Source of the DNA: an uncultured Pseudomonadaceae bacterium
Lineage (GTDB): Bacteria; Pseudomonadota; Gammaproteobacteria; Pseudomonadales; Pseudomonadaceae
Assembly: GCA_947630465.1 (NCBI GenBank)
Contig: CANRHT010000066.1
Location: 1-10,178 of the forward strand
DNA: 10,178 nt
Direction: 5' to 3'
Shown: positions 5,408 to 10,178 of the stretch, in pieces
Layout: every line of letters begins with the position of its first letter
Numbering within the stretch: the stretch's first letter is position 1
The notes under the pieces: generated by a model
The model's database searches: none
The model's input: the letters and a program-made list of their open reading frames with translations, nothing else
What the model was told of the DNA's origin: nothing
Position numbers and translations under genes: made by a program

Positions 5408-7306
5408 ATGGTGGATTATCCTTCCCGTTTTGATGTGATAGTGATTGGTGGTGGCCACGCGGGTACTGAAGCTGCATTGGCATCGGCACGCATGGGTGTA
5501 AAAACCTTATTACTGACACACAACATCGAAACCCTCGGGCAGATGAGCTGCAATCCAGCCATTGGCGGTATTGGCAAAAGTCATTTAGTGCGAGAAATTG
5601 ATGCACTGGGTGGATCAATGGCAACCGCCGCCGACCTCAGTGGAATTCAGTTTAGAATTCTGAACAGCCGTAAAGGACCCGCTGTACGCGCCACCCGCGC
5701 TCAAGCTGACCGCGTTCTTTACAAAGCAGCGATTCGTGAAATCTTAGAGCACCAACCCAATTTGTGGATTTTCCAACAAGCGGTTGAAGATTTAATTGTG
5801 GAAAACGATTGCGTACGCGGTGCTGTAACGCAGATGGGCTTACGTTTTCATGCTGATAACGTGGTATTGACCACAGGTACGTTCCTGGGTGGATTAATCC
5901 ATATCGGCATGCAGAATTATTCCGGCGGTCGTGCGGGCGATCCACCAGCCAATGCTTTAGCACAACGTATGCGTGAATTACCTTTACGCATTGATCGTTT
6001 AAAAACCGGAACGCCACCACGGATTGATGCACGCTCTGTAGATTTTTCTGTGATGACCGAGCAGCCCGGCGATACACCGTTACCGGTGATGTCATTTTTA
6101 GGTAATCGCGCACAGCATCCTGAGCAAGTGAGTTGCTGGATTACCCATACCAACAGCAAAACCCATGAGATTATTGCTAAAAACCTTGATCGCTCACCCA
6201 TGTATGCGGGTGTCATTGAGGGGATTGGTCCACGTTACTGCCCATCGATTGAAGATAAAATTCATCGTTTTGCTGATAAAGACAGCCATCAGATTTTCTT
6301 AGAGCCTGAAGGTCTAAAAACCCATGAGCTCTATCCCAATGGTATTTCCACCTCACTACCTTTCGATGTGCAGTTGGATCTGGTGCATTCGATTCGCGGT
6401 ATGGAAAATGCACATATTATTCGTCCGGGTTACGCCATTGAGTACGATTACTTTGATCCACGCGATTTAAAATACAGCTTGGAAACTAAAGTGATTCACG
6501 GTTTGTTTTTTGCCGGACAAATCAACGGTACTACCGGTTATGAAGAAGCGGGGATTCAAGGATTATTAGCCGGCAGTAACGCAGCATTGCGCTCGCAAGG
6601 CAAAGACAGCTGGCACCCCGGTCGTGATGAAGCTTACTTAGGCGTGTTAATTGACGATTTAATTACGTTAGGCGCGCAAGAACCCTACCGTATGTTCACT
6701 TCACGGGCTGAATACCGGTTGATTTTGCGTGAAGATAACGCGGATATGCGTCTCACTGAAAAAGGCCGTGAAATTGGTTTAGTGGATGACCATCGCTGGT
6801 CAGTTTTTGAAGCCAAGCGCGAAGCCATTGCCCAAGAAGAGCAGCGTTTAAAAGACACTTGGGTGCGTCCTGGTACGCCCGCTGGTGAAGCCGTGATGGC
6901 GAAATTTAATACGCCGTTGACTCATGAATATAATTTGCTGAACTTATTAGCCCGTCCTGAGATCAATTATCTGGATTTGATCGCAGTAACCGGTGGTGGT
7001 ATCAGCGATGAGCAAATTGCTGAGCAGTTAGAAATTAAAACCAAATACGCCGGCTACCTTGATCGCCAACTGGACGATATTGCCAAAATGCGTGCCAGTG
7101 AAGCGGTAAAGCTGCCAGCTGATATTGATTACACAGCCATTTCCGGTTTATCCAAAGAAATTCAACAGAAATTAATTGCCAGTCGTCCAGAAACCTTAGG
7201 GCAGGCATCACGTATTCCTGGGGTGACACAGGCAGCGGTCTCGTTATTGATGGTGCATTTGAAAAAACGCAAAGCCACACAGATTTTGGAGCAACCTGAT
7301 TCATGA
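5408..7306 (+). CDS. mnmG: tRNA uridine-5-carboxymethylaminomethyl(34) synthesis enzyme MnmG (GidA)
   Basis: With MnmE this FAD enzyme installs the aminomethyl/carboxymethylaminomethyl group on C5 of the wobble uridine (U34) of several tRNAs, using methylene-tetrahydrofolate and NADH. The 632-residue length is normal. Visible are the N-terminal dinucleotide-binding loop [10 protein letters not shown] (14-23), the conserved [14 protein letters not shown] segment (47-60), SGGRAGDPP (172-180), the [10 protein letters not shown] segment (198-207), [11 protein letters not shown] (274-284) with the conserved C278 equivalent to the catalytic Cys277 of E. coli, and [17 protein letters not shown] late in the FAD part. 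The start at 5408 fits the [18 protein letters not shown] beginning of Pseudomonas orthologues; GAGG at 5401-5404 is close to the start codon (3 bases), so initiation may be suboptimal. It overlaps rsmG by ATGA. mnmE, usually nearby in Pseudomonas, is not seen in the 5.4 kb upstream. Confidence 0.97.
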   Translation: MVDYPSRFDVIVIGGGHAGTEAALASARMGVKTLLLTHNIETLGQMSCNPAIGGIGKSHLVREIDALGGSMATAADLSGIQFRILNSRKGPAVRATRAQADRVLYKAAIREILEHQPNLWIFQQAVEDLIVENDCVRGAVTQMGLRFHADNVVLTTGTFLGGLIHIGMQNYSGGRAGDPPANALAQRMRELPLRIDRLKTGTPPRIDARSVDFSVMTEQPGDTPLPVMSFLGNRAQHPEQVSCWITHTNSKTHEIIAKNLDRSPMYAGVIEGIGPRYCPSIEDKIHRFADKDSHQIFLEPEGLKTHELYPNGISTSLPFDVQLDLVHSIRGMENAHIIRPGYAIEYDYFDPRDLKYSLETKVIHGLFFAGQINGTTGYEEAGIQGLLAGSNAALRSQGKDSWHPGRDEAYLGVLIDDLITLGAQEPYRMFTSRAEYRLILREDNADMRLTEKGREIGLVDDHRWSVFEAKREAIAQEEQRLKDTWVRPGTPAGEAVMAKFNTPLTHEYNLLNLLARPEINYLDLIAVTGGGISDEQIAEQLEIKTKYAGYLDRQLDDIAKMRASEAVKLPADIDYTAISGLSKEIQQKLIASRPETLGQASRIPGVTQAAVSLLMVHLKKRKATQILEQPDS

Positions 7307-7944
7307 GTGTGACCGCACAACATGCGCAGGAATTAATTCAAGGCGCGCAGCAACTCAATGTTATTTTGAGTGAGCAGCAACAGCAGCAGTTATTGCAGTA
7401 TTTGGGTTTATTGATTAAGTGGAACAAGGCTTATAACTTAACCGCCGTACGTAACCCAGATGAAATGGTGTCACGCCACCTGCTCGATAGCTTAAGCGTG
7501 GTTGAGTCGGTGCAAAAATACGGTGATCACTGGTTGGATGTGGGCAGTGGCGGCGGTATGCCCGGCGTGCCTTTGGCTATTATGTTTCCGCAGCGCAACT
7601 TCACTCTGTTGGACTCCAACGGTAAGAAAACGCGTTTTTTAACTCAAGTTAAATTGGAGTTAAAACTGGATAATCTTGAAGTTATCCACAGCCGGGTGGA
7701 AGCCTATACACCGCTGCAAGCATTTTCTGGCATTATTTCGCGAGCATTCAGTTCATTAGCCGATTTTACCAGTTGGACGCGGCACCTTGGTGATCAGCAT
7801 ACGCACTGGCTGGCCATGAAAGGAGTGCATCCTGATGATGAGTTGCAAGCATTGCCGGAAGATTTTCGTCTTGAAAGCTGCCAAATTCTGAAAGTGCCGG
7901 GTTGCCAAGGGCAGCGCCACTTATTGATTTTGCAACAACAGTAA
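7303..7944 (+). CDS. rsmG: 16S rRNA (guanine(527)-N7)-methyltransferase RsmG (GidB)
   Basis: This SAM-dependent enzyme methylates N7 of G527 in the 530 loop of 16S rRNA; loss gives low-level streptomycin resistance in several bacteria. At 213 residues it has the usual length. The motif [31 protein letters not shown] region (37-63) is highly characteristic, followed by the SAM-binding loop [17 protein letters not shown] (77-93), the acidic residue D104 in [12 protein letters not shown] (102-113) and the ISRAFSSL segment (145-152). The N-terminal part has a run of five glutamines (25-29). Its ATG shares the ATGA overlap with the mnmG stop, so the two are probably translationally coupled. The stop is 14 bases before parA. 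Confidence 0.97.
   Translation: MSVTAQHAQELIQGAQQLNVILSEQQQQQLLQYLGLLIKWNKAYNLTAVRNPDEMVSRHLLDSLSVVESVQKYGDHWLDVGSGGGMPGVPLAIMFPQRNFTLLDSNGKKTRFLTQVKLELKLDNLEVIHSRVEAYTPLQAFSGIISRAFSSLADFTSWTRHLGDQHTHWLAMKGVHPDDELQALPEDFRLESCQILKVPGCQGQRHLLILQQQ
7682..7690 (+). other. Perfect DnaA-box sequence within rsmG
   Basis: TTATCCACA lies across the codons for Val-Ile-His at about residues 127-129 of RsmG. It is a further copy of the exact consensus; function unproven. Confidence 0.35.
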
Positions 7945-7958
7945 ACTGAGGAGATAAC

Positions 7959-8750
7959 ATGGGCAAGGTTGTGGCAATTGCCAACCAAAAAGGCGGTGTC
8001 GGTAAAACGACCACCTGTATCAACTTGGCCGCCTCCTTAGTCGCGACGCGTCGTCATGTGCTGTTGATTGATCTTGATCCTCAAGGTAATGCCACCATGG
8101 GCAGTGGGGTTGATAAGCACAGCTTGCAGCACTCTGTTTTGGATGTGTTAACTGGGCAAGCGAACTTAATTGATGTGATGCAGTTTTCTGAGCATGGTGG
8201 ATATCAACTATTGCCCTCCAACCGAGATTTAACCGCCGCTGAAGTGGTGTTGCTGGATTTACCCAACAAAGAGCGGCGCTTATTGGATGCCTTAGCGCCG
8301 GTGCGTGGTAATTATGATTATATTTTGATCGATTGCCCGCCCGCTTTGAGTATGTTGACCATTAACGCCTTGGTCGCGGCCGATGCGGTGATTATTCCAA
8401 TGCAGTGTGAGTATTTTGCGCTGGAAGGCTTAACTGACTTAATCGGTAGCATTGAACGCATTGCCGCGCAGCTTAATCCTCAGCTGCAAATAGAAGGTAT
8501 TTTGCGAACCATGTATGATCCGCGTTTAAGTTTAACCAATGATGTCTCGCAGCAGCTCAAAGATCACTTTGGCGATAAGCTGTATGACACGGTTATTCCA
8601 CGTAATGTGCGTTTAGCCGAGGCACCCAGTCATGGACTACCTGTTTTAGCCTATGACAAGCAATCACGTGGCGCGCAAGCCTACTTAGCACTTGCCGGTG
8701 AATTATCTCGACGCCAACGCGCCAATCAGCGTGCGGCAACACGCACATAA
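7959..8750 (+). CDS. parA: Chromosome-partitioning ATPase ParA (Soj)
   Basis: A 263-residue chromosomal ParA without an N-terminal DNA-binding extension, the usual form of chromosomal Soj-type proteins. It shows the deviant Walker A KGGVGKTT at 11-18 with the signature lysine K11, the DLDPQGN motif at 38-44, and the Walker B LIDCPPA at 123-129. ATP-bound dimers bind the nucleoid nonspecifically and are stimulated to hydrolyse ATP by ParB, moving the origin region. A strong GAGGAG at 7948-7953, 5 bases upstream, supports the start. It lies 14 bases after rsmG and 9 bases before parB, so the four genes from mnmG probably form one transcription unit. It is unrelated in role to the Nbp35-like ATPase at 1696, although both have the KGGVGK motif; that one has the CPxC cluster motif. 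Confidence 0.97.
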   Translation: MGKVVAIANQKGGVGKTTTCINLAASLVATRRHVLLIDLDPQGNATMGSGVDKHSLQHSVLDVLTGQANLIDVMQFSEHGGYQLLPSNRDLTAAEVVLLDLPNKERRLLDALAPVRGNYDYILIDCPPALSMLTINALVAADAVIIPMQCEYFALEGLTDLIGSIERIAAQLNPQLQIEGILRTMYDPRLSLTNDVSQQLKDHFGDKLYDTVIPRNVRLAEAPSHGLPVLAYDKQSRGAQAYLALAGELSRRQRANQRAATRT

Positions 8751-8759
8751 GGAATCACT

Positions 8760-9629
8760 ATGGCGGTTAAAAAACGCGGCCTCGGACGAGGACTTGACGC
8801 ATTATTGAGCGGAGCAACGGCCAATACTCAAAATGAGCCGGCTGTTGAGCAAGCGCCGAGCGAGTTGCAGCATCTAAGCGTTGAGTGCATCCAGCGCGGT
8901 AAGTATCAACCGCGTGGTGATATGGATCAGGCCAGCCTTGAAGAGCTGGCGCAGTCGATTAAAGCCCAAGGTGTGATGCAGCCGATCGTAGTGCGTTTAG
9001 TCGCAAAAAATACCTATGAAATTATTGCCGGTGAGCGCCGCTGGCGTGCGGCTAAGCTTGCCGGCTTAGCCACTATTCCGACGCTGGTTCGTGATGTGAA
9101 TGACGAAGCAGCAATTGCCATGGCGCTGATTGAAAATATTCAACGTGAAGACTTAAACCCCGTTGAAGAAGCCATTGCTTTGCAACGACTACAGAAAGAA
9201 TTTGAATTAACTCAGCAAGAAGTCGCTAATGCGGTGGGTAAGTCGCGCGCCAGTGTTGCAAACTTATTACGCTTAATCGGTTTACCCGATGAAGTGAAAA
9301 CCCTGCTGGCGCATGGTGATCTGGAAATGGGCCATGCCCGTGCGGTATTAGGGTTACCTGCCGAGAAACAAGTTGAGGCGGCGCGACAGGTTGTCGCAAA
9401 AGCATTAACAGTGAGGCAAACCGAAGCTTTAGTTCGTAACATGCAGGACGATAAGCCAGCAAAAGAAAAAACGGCACCTGATCCTGACGTTAAACGCTTA
9501 GAGTTAAAGTTGGCTGAGCGTTTAGGTACTCAAGTACAAATTAAACAGGGTCAAAAAGGTAAGGGTCAGTTGGTCATTAGTTATGGCACGCTGGAAGAGT
9601 TGCAAGGTGTTTTAGCGCATATACGCTAA
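8760..9629 (+). CDS. parB: Chromosome-partitioning protein ParB (Spo0J), CTP-dependent clamp
   Basis: A 289-residue ParB. The N-terminus KKRGLGRGLDALL (4-16) is the basic ParA-stimulating peptide. The CTP-binding N-terminal domain is seen as KYQPR (48-52), GERRWRAAKL (91-100) and ENIQREDLNPVEEA (125-138). A helix-turn-helix around 150-171 (TQQEVANAVGKSRASVANLLRL) recognises parS. A charged linker (230-243) leads to the C-terminal dimerisation domain. ParB loads at parS, spreads as a sliding clamp and recruits SMC and ParA. The Shine-Dalgarno AAGGA at 8749-8753 overlaps the parA stop codon, which suggests translational coupling. I found no convincing parS in the window. Confidence 0.97.
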   Translation: MAVKKRGLGRGLDALLSGATANTQNEPAVEQAPSELQHLSVECIQRGKYQPRGDMDQASLEELAQSIKAQGVMQPIVVRLVAKNTYEIIAGERRWRAAKLAGLATIPTLVRDVNDEAAIAMALIENIQREDLNPVEEAIALQRLQKEFELTQQEVANAVGKSRASVANLLRLIGLPDEVKTLLAHGDLEMGHARAVLGLPAEKQVEAARQVVAKALTVRQTEALVRNMQDDKPAKEKTAPDPDVKRLELKLAERLGTQVQIKQGQKGKGQLVISYGTLEELQGVLAHIR

Positions 9630-9668
9630 GTATTTATAGCGGATAGTCGCAAAAAGCTGATATGACAG

Positions 9669-9697
9669 TTGAATGAACGGCGTTAGCAACCTATACT
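9669..9697 (+). promoter_or_regulatory. Sigma70-type promoter of the atp operon
   Basis: TTGAAT (9669-9674) and TATACT (9692-9697) are spaced by exactly 17 bases. The discriminator CTGCGCGC after the -10 is GC-rich, of the kind often linked to growth-rate or stringent control. It lies in the 132-base gap between parB and atpI, so the atp genes have their own promoter. Transcription would begin near 9704. Confidence 0.7.
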
Positions 9698-9712
9698 CTG
9701 CGCGCAATTTTG

Positions 9713-9743
9713 TTGCTATTCATTTTAAACAGAAAAATAGCAA
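9713..9743 (+). promoter_or_regulatory. Leader hairpin just before the atpI ribosome-binding site
   Basis: Perfect 8-base arms TTGCTATT (9713-9720) and AATAGCAA (9736-9743) with a 15-base AU-rich loop. The 3' arm abuts the AAGGA at 9743-9747. It may influence translation of atpI; the AU-rich stem is not very stable. Confidence 0.4.
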
Positions 9744-9761
9744 AGGAATCAGGCAAACACA

Positions 9762-10160
9762 GTGGCATATCGAAATAAAGTTGCTTTTCATCGACAGCCC
9801 ATGTTTCGCGTTATCGTGTTACAAACTGTGGTTGCGGTACTGATCGGGTTGTTATTTTGGTTATTTCAAGGATGGACGGCAGCATATTCAGCTTGGCTGG
9901 GTGGTCTGACCGCGCTTATACCGAACGTATATTTTACGTATAAAGCGTTCCAGTATTTTGGAGCGCGCTCGATCGGAGCGATAGTCCAGTCATTTTGGGC
10001 TGGTGAAATGGGTAAATTAATTCTTACAGCAGTGTTTTTTGCAGTGCTGTTTTTGGGGGTGAAACCATTGAACGTGCTCGCTGTGTTCTCTGGTTATATA
10101 CTGGTGCAGATGACTTCTGCAACATCACTTCTTTTGACGAAAAGCTTTCTAAAGCGTTGA
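9762..10160 (+). CDS. atpI: ATP synthase assembly/accessory protein AtpI (GTG start)
   Basis: A 132-residue integral membrane protein with four hydrophobic stretches (about 16-36, 39-61, 85-100, 103-125). The GGLTALIPNVYFTYKAFQYFGARS region (47-70), followed by GEMGKLILTAVFF and GVKPLNVLAVFSGYILVQ, is typical of proteobacterial AtpI. AtpI is not part of the finished F1Fo enzyme; it is thought to help assemble the c-ring and has been linked to Mg2+ handling in some bacteria. The start is GTG at 9762, which keeps the usual basic N-terminus; AAGGA at 9743-9747 is rather far (14 bases), while AGG at 9751-9753 is 8 bases away, so initiation is likely weak. A later ATG (residue 14) would remove the N-terminal extension that orthologues have. 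It is followed 15 bases later by the next start codon. Confidence 0.93.
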   Translation: MAYRNKVAFHRQPMFRVIVLQTVVAVLIGLLFWLFQGWTAAYSAWLGGLTALIPNVYFTYKAFQYFGARSIGAIVQSFWAGEMGKLILTAVFFAVLFLGVKPLNVLAVFSGYILVQMTSATSLLLTKSFLKR

Positions 10161-10175
10161 GCGGTTGAGGCATTT

Positions 10176-10178
10176 ATG
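10176..10178 (+). CDS. Start codon of the next gene, presumably atpB (F1Fo ATP synthase subunit a)
   Basis: The window ends on an ATG with GAGG at 10167-10170, 5 bases upstream. In proteobacteria atpB follows atpI. Only the start codon is present, so the identity is from gene order alone. Confidence 0.55.

Noticed and set aside
5283..5624. Minus-strand open frame of 113 codons across the mnmG start
   Set aside because: It overlaps the mnmG promoter, leader and the highly conserved FAD-binding coding region; no recognisable protein and no ribosome-binding site; a shadow of mnmG.
5652..6413. Minus-strand frames of 66-153 codons opposite mnmG
   Set aside because: They lie fully within a strongly conserved gene and are of low-complexity or unrecognised composition; antisense shadows.
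8661..8676. CACGTG core within parA as a possible parS site
   Set aside because: The flanks do not match TGTTNCACGTGNAACA; only the six-base core agrees. No other good parS was seen in the window.

Overview
The window looks like a chromosomal segment of a gammaproteobacterium of the Pseudomonas lineage. The right half keeps the order mnmG-rsmG-parA-parB-atpI-(atpB), which is typical of Pseudomonadales near the replication origin, and the proteins read like Pseudomonas orthologues. Base composition looks moderate rather than GC-rich, which suggests a low-GC member of the family; this is an inference, not a species call.

Left region (1-4706, all + strand): the 3' end of an accessory operon for a type II DMSO-reductase-family molybdoenzyme (the group of selenate, chlorate and dimethylsulfide-oxidising enzymes). 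In order it holds the C-terminus of an upstream subunit (probably the Fe-S beta subunit), a TorD-like maturation chaperone, a secreted heme-b gamma subunit, an Nbp35/ApbC-type Fe-S carrier ATPase with an unusual N-terminal cysteine motif, and a 617-residue repeat protein. The A-B-D-C order matches ser/clr/ddh operons. The last two genes are not part of those classical operons. The catalytic subunit lies outside the window, so the substrate cannot be told.

Middle region (4707-5407): a 701-base stretch with no gene. It holds a strong hairpin just after the operon, then a cluster of DnaA boxes, a perfect IHF consensus, a 20-bp dyad and a very AT-rich tract, followed by the mnmG promoter. Together these look like an E. 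coli-type oriC placed upstream of mnmG. Perfect 9-bp DnaA boxes are also unexpectedly frequent in the surrounding coding sequence.

Right region (5408-10178, all + strand): mnmG and rsmG (tRNA and 16S rRNA modification; ATGA overlap), parA and parB (chromosome segregation), then a new sigma70-like promoter and the atp operon beginning with GTG-initiated atpI and the start codon of the next gene, presumably atpB. The tight spacing suggests that mnmG through parB form one transcription unit.

The most interesting points are the oriC-like region, the 14-repeat (two times seven) putative double beta-propeller with a pseudo-Tat N-terminus, and the dedicated Fe-S carrier ATPase in the molybdoenzyme operon.
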